The position numbers were made by a program, and so were the translations under genes. A stretch of 64,000 nt of DNA from Ustilaginoidea virens. Taxonomy: Eukaryota > Ascomycota > Sordariomycetes > Hypocreales > Clavicipitaceae. Numbering within the stretch: position 1 is the first letter of the stretch; every line of letters begins with the position of its first letter. The stretch spans positions 1,674,001 through 1,738,000 of the forward strand of contig NC_057322.1 of NCBI RefSeq assembly GCF_000687475.1, read 5' to 3'. Below the pieces are notes generated by a model. That model searched no databases. It was not told where the DNA came from and worked only from the letters and a program-made list of their open reading frames with translations. This document shows positions 31,426-43,014 of this stretch, piece after piece.

Positions 31426-33472
31426 CTAGACAGGGGCGTCCTTCGGCCAAAGCAGCTTCCTGGTCCGCAAGCAGTGAAACATGGTCAAGAAGACGCCCAC
31501 CCAGACGACAACGAGGACGACCGCCATGGCGGCGCCCAGGATGTGCAGGCTGTTGCTGTGGAAAACATCGGCCATGGCTTCGGTGGCAATGACCTGTTTT
31601 GGAGGGACGGCATGTCGGTTAGCTTGGTTGGTTTGCGTCCTTTGTCAACGCCGACGAAGCTCTGGATTGGGGAGGGGGGCGGGTGCGGGCGGGCGGGCGT
31701 ACCAAGGCCGTGTTTGGAAACACAAACGACCACCATGTCATCTGGAAGGGCAGCTTGTGTCCCGATCGCACGTATTTCCACAGCGAACCGACTGACACCA
31801 GGAAGAACCACATGGACAGCCCCCATAGCCAGAGGCCTACCAGCGCCGACACCACTTTGATGACGTCGGCGGTGATGGGCGTCTCGAGGAAGTTGTCGGG
31901 CATGACGTGCTTGGCTTGACCGCCTAGCTGTGCTGCGAGCAGGTTGAAGATTTTAGCATTCAGTACAGTAACTCGGGGTTGGATCGGGCTGGGAAAACGG
32001 GGTTGGTCGAGTCGGCGCACGCACCTATGCCAGCGGCAGTGAACCCAAAAGGCCCGATGGAGATGAACTTGATGCGCCAGTCAGTTGCTGCCAACAGTAG
32101 CCAGAGGGGGGGGAAGGAACCGTACCACACCAGGCCGTTGCATGTCTCTCGGCAGCTTCTGAGTCATGAGGCGGTATATAAAAGCAGCCGAGATCATAAA
32201 GGCAATCAAGCAGCCCGTGCCTTGTGTCGCCGTCGCGCAGAGTGCAATGGCTGCCTTGTTTGTGAAGAGCGTGTGGCCAGAGATGTCGGCAGCATCGATG
32301 AGATTAGCAGCAAAAGGCGCCGATATCAGCAGCGGATAAGCAGGGAAAACCCACGTGGGAGTCATCATGTGGACTGGAAAGACGCTTCGAGATTGGTTAG
32401 TTGCCGGGAAATGCAAAGCTTCGGCTGCAAGTTACGCACAGAGTCGACCAGAGAACCAAGTACAAGCCGGCACTGGCCACGGAACTTGCGCCAATGTAGA
32501 TCCAAAACGCGATTTCCATGGTCCGCAGAAGCCAGGTGCCGCAGTTTGGGACTCCGTATTCGCAAATATTGATGAGGATAATGGCAATTCTGCGCCTGCG
32601 TTAGGGTGAAAGCCAGACATGCATGGATGGCTGTGTGGTTTTGCTTACGACACAAACTATTCACGCAAGTCTTTAGTACTGCACACGGTGGGAAAACAAC
32701 GCCGGCAACTTTGGGAGTCGGGGAAAAAAAAAAAAGAAAAAACTCACGAATGCTGGAATGAAGAGAGATTCGACTTGATCTGTAAAGGAGTTGACGAAAC
32801 TACCGGGACGTAGGTAGAAGCGAACAGAGAGCATAATACAGCTTATTAAGAAGAGCGTAAGATTCAAGAGACAAAAGAAAACGCCGAGGCCAAAGACCCA
32901 GGGGGGATGATAAGGTACTGTATACGGGATCAGTTGTTGCTTCGAGGCACCGCGCATCAGTACGAGGCGAGGAGACAACTTGCATGAATGAAGCACGTTG
33001 GCTATACCACCAGTAGCCATAGTCTACAGAAACCCAATTCTGTCAGCCCAGGCATGAGCCGAGCAGCAAGCCAGCATAAAGGTCGGGTGACAAGTCGCAC
33101 CATTGTAAAGTAAGTCCATTGGTAGCAAGCAATGCGGTCCTTGAGGGTGACTTGGCCAAGGGAGAGTCGCTTCTCAGCCTTGACCATGACGTCGTTGATG
33201 CTGGACTGATTTGACTGAAAATAAGGCCGGTTGAAGGAGACCCTCGGCCGAGGAACCGCAGCGACGGGTGGTTCGGAGGCAAACTTTGTTCCCGGTGCCT
33301 GGACGGGGCGCTGAACGGGCGTAGCAAACTGAGCTCGCTGGACACTGGGGGTAGGCGACGGGGCCGAAAAAAAGCATGGCTGGTTCTCCTCGTTGGGAGA
33401 CTCATATCCGTATACTGGTGAGTTGGATCGAGTGGTGGCGGTGCTCACCACGTGGGAGTCGTGGGCGGCCAT
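31426..33472 (-). CDS. Mae1-type C4-dicarboxylate/malate transporter (TDT family)
   Basis: Nine exons: 33101-33472, 32984-33023, 32748-32917, 32649-32656 (8 nt), 32440-32589, 32126-32384, 32025-32067, 31703-31932 and 31426-31593. Phases close to 479 aa. The long N-terminus is cytosolic and Pro/Ser-rich. Membrane segments start at YQWTYFTMTMATGGIANVL, a family hallmark, with FTDQVESLFIPAF, ILINICEYGVPNCGTW, MMTPTWVFPAYPLL and MTQKLPRDMQRPG all fitting the malic-acid-transport/tellurite-resistance family. Intron 2 is in frame (66 nt) and uses a GC donor (GCAAGT). The 8-nt exon TTTGTGTC supplies F-V-S between IPAF and IAIILIN and restores the frame, which no direct join of its neighbours can do. 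Likely a plasma-membrane dicarboxylate transporter; the substrate is inferred from family. Confidence 0.86.
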
Positions 33473-35272
33473 GTTGCTGGGTCTAGATCCTCGGGTCGTC
33501 TGGCCAGCAGTTTCGAAACAAAGTAGAGAATAACGGGCAGGCTGGGCTCGGCATGGGAAAAAGCCAGGTTGATATACACCAAGTGGGTGAGGAAGACTAT
33601 GTGATGCAAGACAATAGACCCAACATTGGCAAGAGGCATGATACCGAATGCCTTGTTCGGGACCCGGCAAGCAGTAGGGAGTATCGGCTTGATCGTTTCA
33701 CGCCCCAGTCAGAAACGTGTCGCAGAAGCATATGTTTCGAGGGCTCGAAGCAAGTCCGGCCGGTGGCACCAAAGGTCGATGGAATAGCCAAAAGGGAGCG
33801 GGGTTTCTTTTGTGGAAAAGTTGGGATTGGCCGACAGTTGATGCTAGTCTCGGCGCCCGGCAATGACGGCAAAGGCGAAGTGCTGGCCAAGAAGAAAATC
33901 AAAATGCTGCTGCCTAGACGAAGCTGGAAAGGAAGGAAGGGACAGCCCTGCTCGGCAGACTGTTGGTTGTTATTTGCTGGGAGGCAGACGATTGAACAAA
34001 ATCCGGACCCTTTCGCAGAGAGTCAGCCAGTCCGTCGGCGATCAGGGGGGCGCCCAAGGTGCAAGATGGGGAAAAAGAATAAAAAAAAAAAAAAAGAGCG
34101 AAAAATCTAGGTAAGCGGGATAAATGAGTGTCGATGGTCAATGGCAGCCGCTCCGGCGGGAATCAATACACTGCGAATGATATGATGCCGACGACGCATA
34201 GGAAGATGCGACAACCAGGAGGCAGGAGGGCTATGCTGGAGGTGATGAGGTCGAGGTCAAGCTTGGGGTTGTGCCAAACCGCAGCAGAGCAGCACGATGC
34301 GTCGATCTCGCTACTCCGTACAGGCTGGGCTGCGCTGCGCACTGACACCTGCTGCCAGTTCGTCTCCTATTGGGCCCACCCGCCTCCCCCATCTGCGAGG
34401 CACGTTTCGCAACAGCAAGCATATGGCTGCACAAGGCTAGAACTAATGGCGCGACAGCATAACGTTGAAGAATCAAGCTTGCAGAGGCGACATGATCGGC
34501 TGTTCATAGGGTTGACTCTTGAAGCTTCCATTTGACGGATACAAAGAACAAGAACCGAACCTGGTACCAATAATGAATGCCAGCAGCTCCGTGGCAGTGG
34601 CTGCATCAGGCACCTCGGGGGTACGTACATACCTACCCTTACGTAGGTAGGTAGGTAGGTACATAGGAGGTGCCGAAGGAACCCAAGTAGGCCTATCCGG
34701 CGCGGTGGTGTTTTCGCAGTCAGCTGCGCCTTCCCAATGTCGGACAAAAAGGACGACTTTCCTGGCAGGGGCAGGTGCGTCGGCGAAATGCGAAATCGGG
34801 TCAAGGAGCGCCGGTCGTGCCTTATTTCTGGTAAGACGTGGCTGGGGCTTCAATATTCCTCCCAGCATGACCTCATACATGCCGACAACGGGGATGGACC
34901 GGATCCATGCACGGAGTACTCCAACTCCGTACAATGTAGCATGTATCCAAACCAGCACGTGACGCCTGTGACACCACACGCCTCTTTTGCTTTCAACCGT
35001 CCCAGAGCACCATGAGGCCACGCACCCGTTTGTTATCGCCTGTTTGCACTCGGCAGCCCACGCGCGCAAGATTTCGTTGACGATCCCTCCAGGACCGAGC
35101 TCTCAGCATCTGGAGCCAGCAAAGGAACCGTTTTTGCTGGCCTTTTCTCCCGCCCGCCGCGACGCTTCGTTTACGGATTCCAGAGCTCCCAGCTTGCATT
35201 ACCCAAGTCCGTGGCCCCCGAGATGCGTAAACAGTAATACACATCCGTGAACGAGGAGCCTTCCAGTACACC
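33473..35272. other. Divergent 1.8-kb intergenic region
   Basis: No gene supported. It contains an A tract (34080-34096), TAGGTAGG/TACCTACC sequences (34621-34670) and one TACTCCGTA (34312). Open frames are short or run through the TAGG repeats and show no family resemblance. It holds the promoters of the transporter and the Dsc2-like gene. Confidence 0.55.
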
Positions 35273-36175
35273 ATGACGTTTACAAACGCCCCGGTTACCA
35301 GGCTCCTGGTGCTGGGCCTCGTCTCGGCGTCCATCGGCGCCAGCATGCTCGACGTCAAGCATTACTTTTACATCTCCATCGATACCCACCTGTGGAAGTA
35401 CAGGCAGTTTTGGAGACTGCTCGCCTACCAGCTGTGCTACGCCAACTCGACCGAAGTGCTGTTTGCAGCCATGTCGTTGTATAATCTTCGAGTCGTGGAG
35501 CGCATGTGGGGGTCGAGAAAATATGCCGTGCGTGGCCATTGTCCGGGGAGCTCGGCGCGCGGGGGGGAAGGACGGAGGGGGAAGGAAAGAAGTGCTAACA
35601 AAGCCTGAAACCAGTCCTTTCTAGTTGTCTCTTCGCTATTCACCGCCCTCATCCCCCCGACGATCATGGCTGTTCTGCGACCTCTGTCGGCCAGCTTTTT
35701 CAACTACATGCCCGCGGGCCCGACGCCCATCGTCTTTGCCATCCTGGCGCAATATCACGCCATAGTTCCTCATGTGTATAAATACCGGGTAGCCACGTCT
35801 CCCGGTTCGCAAGCAAACGATTCGGCCGGCATCACCTTGTCAGATAAATCGTATCAATACGCCATTGCTTTCCACCTGTCGCTGCTGCAGTGGCCTGGAT
35901 CCGTGCTTGGCGCCTTTGTCGGTTGGGCCGTGGGCAATGCATGGCGAGGCGGCTTCATGCCGCTATCACTCGTGACATGGCGTCTGCCCGGTTGGATGGT
36001 AGGCTTGAGTTCGCACAGGCGAACGGCCGAGTTCGAAGGCCTGCGAAGACGGCTCGAGGGCGAGAACACATCAGCTACTGGAGTGACCTCTGGCATGGAG
36101 TCTGAAGGGCAGCAGACGGAAAGGAGGCGGACCATGGGTCAAAAGATAGTGGATCAGTTTCGCGAGGCGTTGTAG
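35273..36175 (+). CDS. Dsc2/UBAC2-like rhomboid-fold membrane protein
   Basis: Two exons, 35273-35527 and 35615-36175, GTGCGT donor, phase 0; 271 aa. The N-terminal MTFTNAPVTRLLVLGLVSASIG and DTHLWKYRQFWRLLAYQLCYANSTEVLF are characteristic of fungal Dsc2/Ucp14 and animal UBAC2. Hydrophobic segments at about residues 8-25, 55-75, 86-105 and 160-185 give a rhomboid-derived fold without a visible Ser-His dyad, so it is a pseudoprotease. In fungi Dsc2 belongs to the Golgi Dsc E3 ligase that activates the sterol-regulatory factor SREBP. The C-terminal UBA domain known from this family is not obvious; the protein ends TMGQKIVDQFREAL. Confidence 0.78.
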
Positions 36176-36906
36176 CAGATCGTCGGTCGTTGATTTTTTT
36201 CTTCTTTTTTCCTTTGAAAAAGACAATATACATTTTCTTGAATAAGCAATGGAGATCTGGTGCTTGACGCCGCACGTGGCACCGGTACCAGACGTTTGCG
36301 CTCCAACTGGCAAGCTGCGCAGGTGCCAGGAAGAATTGATGCAAGGTGGCTACCCTATCGGCAGCGAGTGGTAGAGTCAATGCTTATTTCAACCAAACCC
36401 ACCCACCCCCTCCCCCACAAAAAACAAGAGGCACAATCTAGTGGTCATTGCTCATCAAAGCACGAAGGGGTCAAGGCATCAATACTAACCATCCTGTTGG
36501 TGGAGGCGGCGCCTGGAGATGGTTGCGGCTTGTATCCATTCAAGGGATGGACGGCATGTAAGGGAGAGTCGGGTACTGTGTAGGTACCTACCTGTATGTA
36601 CCTTCCTGCCTCCCGAGGCGGGGTACCTTGGCAGGTACTCCGCTCCAGAAGTCGTTGCTACAGAAGGTAGGTACCTAGTATGTAGCTTACCTCTCTGCGG
36701 AATAGTCCCTCCCTGGTGGGGTTGAAGTGACGGCGGCGGTCTCAATGGCTGACTCACTGTGAGAGCTGGCTCGGACTTTCCGAGCATTGTCATGTGAATT
36801 TGGGCCGGAATTCTTCAGCTCGCAACAGTTTCCCGCATTCATTGATTGACAGTGCTCCTGCCTTGGTGCCTGAACTCTAAGCTCGAGTGCGTGCAGGGTG
36901 CCCAGC

Positions 36907-36962
36907 CGTTTGTCGCCGTTTGTCGCCGTTTGTCGCCGTTTGTCGCCGTTTGTCGCCGTTTT
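36907..36962. repeat. 10-bp tandem repeat TTTGTCGCCG, 5 copies
   Basis: Five near-perfect copies in direct succession, ending at GTTTTCCCC. Intergenic, about 1 kb upstream of the Uds1-domain gene. Confidence 0.9.
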
Positions 36963-37367
36963 CCCCTCATTTATCTCCAGCGGCCGCAAGATGCGCAAAA
37001 GGCCAACATGCAAGTATGTACCCATGAGCAGTCCGTGCTTGACCTGAACCGGTTGCGCCGACTGGTGCCTTTGCCAGCACAACTTCCCCGGCAACAGCCT
37101 CAGCGGCTGCAAGCTGCAAGCTGCAAGGCACATGAGGCAGCCTCATCCCCTAAACTTTAAAGCCCCCAAGCTGCCTGGCCGCTTCTTTCAATGGTAGGCC
37201 AAAGCAAGCCCTGTCCAATGAAAGCCGCGAGCCCTGCGCGCGCGGCCCACCTTCCCAGCCGCCTGCCGCCTCCCGGCTATCGTGTCGGTTTCCATGCCCC
37301 CAACCTGCGCGCCCCAGGCCCAATCTGGGCATTGAACGGACCAGACTCCAACGGGCGGCCCACTGAC

Positions 37368-37428
37368 CGACCACCACTGACCGACCACCACTGACCGACC
37401 ACCACTGACCGACCACCACTGACCAAAC
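37368..37428. repeat. 14-bp tandem repeat CCACTGACCGACCA, about 4 copies
   Basis: Direct copies of CTGACCGACCACCA, ending at CTGACCAAACC. Intergenic. Confidence 0.9.
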
Positions 37429-37507
37429 CACGCAACCGGCAGCTGGCAGGGGTCTTGGTTCGTCTGGCTTAGTCCCTCCATGTCTCCTCTCCTTTTTGGA
37501 TCCCCCA

Positions 37508-37568
37508 TGCCTCCAGCCTCCAGCCTCCATCCTCCATCCTCCATCCTCCATCCTCCATCCTCCCACCT
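37508..37568. repeat. 7-bp tandem repeat CTCCATC / CTCCAGC
   Basis: CTCCAGC copies followed by about five CTCCATC copies, then CTCCCACCTCCC. A pyrimidine-rich tract in the upstream region of the Uds1-domain gene. Confidence 0.85.
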
Positions 37569-37993
37569 CCCAGCCAACTGCTTTGCTCCTCTCCCCCTCT
37601 TGCTCCTTGCGCCCAGTTTGCTGCTCCTTTTTGGTCGATTTCGATACCCGTCGGCAACATTTTTGGTTAACAACCCCCTGGACGTGGAATTTTGCCATAG
37701 CGGACCAACCCGCAGAACGAACGACCTTTTACAATTTGCTCAATTACCTGCTTCCGACTCTACATTCGTTTTCTTTTCTTTTATTTTTTTTTTGGACTTT
37801 GACGATCGAGACGCCCATATTCACGATACGGGACTTTGTGGAGACTTGCTGCTTGACCGTCGCTCGTCTGCTGAAGCGTTGGGCGGCCTTTGATCTCTGC
37901 TCATTCCCCTTTTCCCCCTCCCATGTGTTGGTGTTTTCGTCGGTGTAAACGGGAGGAGCTCTAGAAGTACGACACAGCAACCACGGGCGGATC

Positions 37994-40900
37994 ATGAACA
38001 GCTACCCGACGGGTAGGGCGCCTCACGACTACGGGGTTTCCAGCCTGTCCCCTCCTGCCTCGACCTCTAGCAGCAAGGCAGACAGCGCTGCCATGAATGG
38101 ATATTCCCAGGATGCGCCGTCGCTTGACCAGGTAAGCAGGCGTCCTCACCTTCCACCTTCGGTCCTTTTTCGCTACCGGCCTCAGCCCTCAATGGGAGCA
38201 CGGAGCAGCACGGCAAAAGCGATCTTCTTACTTACACGGTTGGCAGACGTTGGGACCGACGTCAACGCCGCGATCGGCGCGGGTCGAGCTGAAAGATCCG
38301 ATCCAGATTCATCTACTTACGGAAACCGCACTTTCAGACAGCAGAGGCTACGAGATATTGTCGCAGGAGGAAGTGGATGAGCTCAAGAAGCAGGAGGCCC
38401 TACTCTCACAGCGGGTAGAATCAACGAGATCCAATCTTGCCATCCAATCCAAATATCGCGATGCCTCGGCCTCCATGGCCAGGCTTGGTCAGGGAGCTGC
38501 GGACCATGAGCGCATCAAGGAAGCCGAACGCGAGAGGCTTGCGTGCGGGAAAAGGTGCGACGAACTGGCTCAGGAGCTTCTCAGTCTGGAGAAGCGACTC
38601 TTGGTCCCCCGCCGGAAAATACTCGAACACACCGCCGCCATCTTGCAATTGACGCATAAGGCTTCCAGGAGGAAGGCACCGCCGCAAAACGGCCAGCTAA
38701 TCAACGGAGTCCCTGGGAGTCCCGAGAGCCTATATACCTACTCCCACGGCCGGAATAGCCTGGAGCAGGTGGGCGACGACAACTACTACTTTGGCGACCC
38801 TTCGGTCTATCAGCTGGACGGGCTGGAGCGGTCACGAAAGAATGCCATTGAGATTCCGCTCAAGTCGCCAATCCGCGAGCAGAACCAACTGCGGGTGGAG
38901 CTGGATCGCTTGCGAGAGGAGAACTCGCATCTGCGCAGCCAGACGGACGGCCTGTTGGGGAAGCTTCAGGGCCTCAACATGTCGCTGCGCGACACCATTG
39001 TTCGATTTAACCCCGAGGTCAACCGAGGTTACGATGAGCCGCCGCGAGTTACTTTGACCCCGGATGCCACGGTGGCGAATTTACTGGAAAGCCAGGTGGA
39101 GTATCTCGAAAGCGGCCTGGTGGCCGTTCAGGCCGAACAGGACTCATATGCTGGCGGCAGCGGCGGCGGCGGCGGCGGCGGCGACGGCGGCAGCCAGCTG
39201 GGCGAGCGCATCGAGGCCATCAATCTCCAACTACGGGACCTCCTCATGTCGTCAAATCCCCACTACACGCCCACGATGCTCCCGTCCGACTCCGACGTCG
39301 ACGGCCAAATGACGTATCTCGAGGACTCGATCCGTTCGATCGACTCGCAACTGGCGCGCATCGGCTCCTCCAGCGCAACCGACGAGACGGGCCCCGTCCT
39401 GTCGGGGCTGTGGGACTCGATGCGGAGAGGATTTGCCGAAGCCAAGCAACGCAAGGACGACCGGCGGAGGGCCCGCCTCGAAAAGGGGCTGCCAGAGGAT
39501 GACGAGGACATGTCTGATTCCGAGGGCTTCGACGCCACGGAGCCCTACTCGTTGGAATCCTTCGCAAACAAGGTGCGATGGATGCAGTCGCAGGCCATCA
39601 CCTTGCGGGACCAAAAGTACGTCCTCAAGCGGCAGATCAAGCAGCAGCGGGAGCTCAACAACAAGTCGGACGCCGAAAAGGACGAGGAGCTCGCACACAA
39701 GCAGGAGGAACTGGAGCAACACCGCCAACTGCTGAGCCGCGCCGACAAGGACGCCGCCGAGGCGCGCAAGATGCTCTCGGAGACGATGGCCGACCTGGAG
39801 GAGGCCCGCAAGGCACGGGGCGGGGGGCCGCCCGGCGCGGCTCAGGCGGCGGTGGAGCAGCGAAACGTCAGGATTGCCGAGCTGGAAGGGCGCCTCGAAG
39901 CCGCCCAAGACAGCCTGGCAGGTGCCGAGTCTCGGTCCCAGAGCGCGGAGCGCAGGCTGGCCGACGTGGGCGCCCAGGTCGAGTCCCTCGCGCAGGAGAA
40001 GCAGACGGCAGTCGAGGCGGCCCGAGGGCTGCAAAAGCAACTGGCAGGCGCGGAAACGAGGTCCAAGGAGGCGGAGAGCACGCTCGCCAAGGTCCATGCT
40101 CAGATGGACTCGCTCACGCAGGACAGGAGGGCCGCGGTCGAGGCGGCCCAAGAGCTGAAGAAGCAGCTGGCGGCGGCCGAGTCCAGGTCCAAGGAGACGG
40201 AGAGCCAGCTGGCCAAGGTGAATGCGCAAATCGACTCCCTCAGGCAGGACAGGCGGGCGGCAAGCGAGGCGGCCGAGGACTCGAAGCGGGAGCTGGCGGC
40301 GCAGACGAAGCAGTTCAAGGTCAAGGAGGACGAGGTGGAGCAGCTAAACATGACGATTGCGGAGCTCAAGACGGAAGTCACCATTGCGAGAGCCGAGCTG
40401 GACGGCGCCTACGGATCCCGTGCAGAGCGAGCTGCCGAGGTGGCGGCCATCAAGCAGAGCGCCGAGGTGCTCAAGCTGCAGAACCAGGTGGACAGGCTCA
40501 AGAAGGAGCTGGGCGCGACGGTGGAGGAGCTGGAGGGCGTGACCAAGGAGACGATTGGGTCGGAGAAGGAAAAGGCCGACATTGAGGCGCGGCTGGACGA
40601 GGCGCTGACGGCCAAGGCGAGGCTGGACGCGGAGCTGCGGCGGGCGCGGGACGAGACGGCCAAGCTGCAGGAGGAGCTGGACGGCGAGCGGCTCCGGGTC
40701 CCGGGCGAGGCGTGCCGACCCGGGGCGGGGGCCTCGGTGCTGAGCGAGCGGTTCAGGGCCACGATGAGGGCGGAGAGGAAGAAGTTCCAGGAAGATCTGC
40801 GGGTACGTGACAAATCACACAAAGGGGAGCAGGCGGTTTGCCCGGGTGCTTGGGGACTGCCGACTCTGCGTCGTGGGGCGAATGCTAACGTTTTTGTGCG

Positions 40901-41002
40901 CTTTGGCAGGAGGAACGGCTGCGGTGCCGCCGGGTAGAGGAGGAGCTGGCGCGCCTGAAGCGCGGCCAGGGGGGCAGCAGGGGCATGCTGAGCCCGCGGT
41001 GA
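37994..41002 (+). CDS. Uds1 (up-regulated during septation) coiled-coil protein
   Basis: Three exons: 37994-38131, 38247-40802 and 40910-41002; donors GTAAGC and GTACGT, all phase 0; 928 aa. Near the N-terminus, after the first splice, RVELKDPIQIHLLTETALSD and YEILSQEEVDELKKQEALL with RSNLAIQSKYRDASASMARL match the Uds1 domain. A Gly-rich stretch lies near residue 325 (codons GGC at 39156-39190). The C-terminal half is one long coiled coil of Lys/Glu/Ala/Gln heptads with internal repetition (three units of about 48 residues containing VEAAR/QELKKQLAAAESRSKE). Proteins with this domain are linked to septation and cell-cycle regulated expression; the molecular role is not established. Confidence 0.82.
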
Positions 41003-41011
41003 TGAAGACGA

Positions 41012-41052
<41 letters not shown>

Positions 41053-41404
41053 CGCGCGGCAAACCCGCGTCGCAGGCTGCATCCATCGACTTGCCGCCCG
41101 CCGCCCGCCGCCCGCCGCCCGGGCATCCATCCACGACGACGGCCTCGCGCGCCAGCCCGCGGCTGTCGAGGCACGAACGAACGGGCACGCCCAGCTCCGA
41201 GCCGCAGGCCCGCCTGCTCGACCCGCGCCGGCGAAGCACAGCCGAGCCGGTCCCTGCATCACGTGCGTGGCCGACTGGCGCAAGCCAAGCCACTCTGCTC
41301 GCTCGGGGCAGGGTCCAGCCGCGTCTTTAATCATGCAGCACAGCACGGCAGCATGCGCACGTATGTATCCATATTGATGGGCTGGGAATTCACGACGGAG
41401 AGGG

Positions 41405-41790
41405 CTTGTTGTGCTCATCTTCGCAGCACATGACTATCCGCGGTTTATATTATTCCACGGCCGGTTTATTGTTACTGTGGAGAAACGGGTTTGCAAGTCT
41501 CTTGTTATCTTGTCGCTGTGCTCACCCTTCCCAGCACATGACTATCCGCCGTCTGCATCATTCCACGGCCTGTTTATTATTACTGTGGAGAAACGGGTTT
41601 GCAAGTCTCTTGTTATCTTGTCGCTGTGCTCACCCTTCCCAGCACATGACTATCCGCGGTTTATATCATTCCACGGCCTGTTTATTGTTACTCTGGAGAA
41701 ACGGGTTTGCAAGTCTCTTGTCATCTTGTCGCTGTGCTCATCTTCGCAGCACATGACTATCCGCCGTCTGTATCATTCCACGCCCTGACC
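41405..41790. repeat. 108-bp tandem repeat, about 3.5 copies
   Basis: CAGCACATGACTATCCGC recurs at about 41424, 41532, 41640 and 41747, a spacing of 108 then 107 bp. Each unit also contains ATTCCACGGCC, GAGAAACGGG and GCAAGTCTCTTGT. Because 108 is a multiple of three, two frames stay open and give a repeated 36-residue peptide (LLWRNGFASLL), but there is no start context or homology, so I treat it as noncoding. Confidence 0.92.
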
Positions 41791-41977
41791 ACCATCACAT
41801 CCATCATCGGTACGGAGAAACGGGCTTGCAAGTGTCTTTCTTATCCTGTCATTGTGCGTCTTTGTCTTTACCAGCACATCACCACGTATCCACATTCCAC
41901 GGGTCGGGTTTCGAGAAACAGGGTGGCAGGGGGGGTAAGGTCCTGGGACCGGTTGTTTTCTGGGTTCTTTTTATCCG

Positions 41978-42035
41978 GGTGTTGCATGTCATGTTGGGTG
42001 TTGCATGTCATATTGGGTGTTGCATGCCATCATAT
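41978..42035. repeat. About 20-bp tandem repeat, 3 copies
   Basis: Copies of GTTGCATGTCATGTTGGGT with variants, followed by related ATTGGGATTCCCATG sequence (42050-42105). Intergenic. Confidence 0.8.
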
Positions 42036-43014
42036 TGGTGTTCGTTTTTTATTGGGATTCCCATGTTGTATTGGACTTCCCATGCTCTATTGGGATTCCC
42101 CTATTTATATAGCGCCTCCCTCCCGCATCGGATAGCCTGAGCACAGCACACGCACACAATATGTACTTACTGTCTGGTACGTCCGTACTCCCCCGACAGC
42201 CAGCGTTGGCCCCGCCCCAACTGCACAGGACCCCTGCGCCCCCAACGCCAGCTGCCAACCTGCCATGCACACCCAAAGGTTCCAGGCTCCCATCCATCCA
42301 GGCTCCCATCCAGGCACGGGCAGACACCATTGAACCCCCTTCCCCGAAACCAGTGCGGAGGCAACCAACCACATGCGCGGGCCCCCCTTCCCCCGCCGAT
42401 TGGCCCCGCGACCCCGCCCCGCCGCGCCCCGCATGCACCGCAAAAGTCTGCCAGCGCCCAAGGGGGAACCTCGCCCCTTGCCGCTGCGCCGGAGTTGACT
42501 CGGCCGCCGCGGCAGCCTCGGCGCCACCGGCCCGCACGAGAGGGGGTCGGTTCGACTCGACATGCGGGAGCGTGTACGCGATTGCGTGCGGGGAGCCGGT
42601 TATTGCACGTGCATGTGCATGTGCAGCTGGCGGCTGATTGTTGCACGCGGCGGCCGGCCGATCGATACCTGAGCACCGTACGCAGTGGTAGGTAGGTACA
42701 TAGGTGGGCGCATGTGTCTTTTGCGTGTCCCATTTTGATATATAACGTGCGCGACGTGGCCTCGGGCCTTTTTTCGCCATGTTTAGCACGTGCAGCTGTT
42801 TATGTATGGCATGGGTGCGTATTGCACTGCACTGCACGTGGGAGGGCATGCTGCGGCCGCAAAGTCAGCAGCGACTCTGGTAGCTGTCGTCACAAGTTTG
42901 AATATATAACATTCATGCTTGATTCAAGAAGGACTGGGCAGTAGAGAATCATGTTCTGGAATGGGACACCCATACTTGACTTGAGGTCAGGGGACAGAGT
43001 AGGCCGTCAAGTTA

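Larger units (their letters stand above)
36176..37993. other. 1.8-kb intergenic region upstream of the Uds1 gene
   Basis: No gene found. It contains two exact TAGGTACCTA copies (36581, 36668), a 10-bp tandem (36907-36962), a 14-bp tandem (37368-37428), a 7-bp tandem (37508-37568) and a T-rich stretch at 37774-37797. The last part is probably the 5' leader of the Uds1-domain gene. Confidence 0.55.

Noticed and set aside
32590..32747. Frameshift or pseudogene in the Mae1-type transporter
   Set aside because: The apparent frame conflict disappears with the 8-nt exon 32649-32656, and the remainder of the gene is intact with all phases closing.
34473..35069. Minus-strand frame of 198 codons
   Set aside because: Part of it is encoded by the TAGG/TACC repeat (TYLPTYLRKGRY) and no family features are seen.
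41406..41788. Repeat-encoded proteins of 116 and 125 residues
   Set aside because: They arise from the 108-bp tandem repeat staying in frame; no homology or flanking coding signal.
42049..42849. Minus-strand frame of 266 codons
   Set aside because: Composition is Cys/His/Arg-rich and non-protein-like, it overlaps other equally open frames, and no motif is seen.
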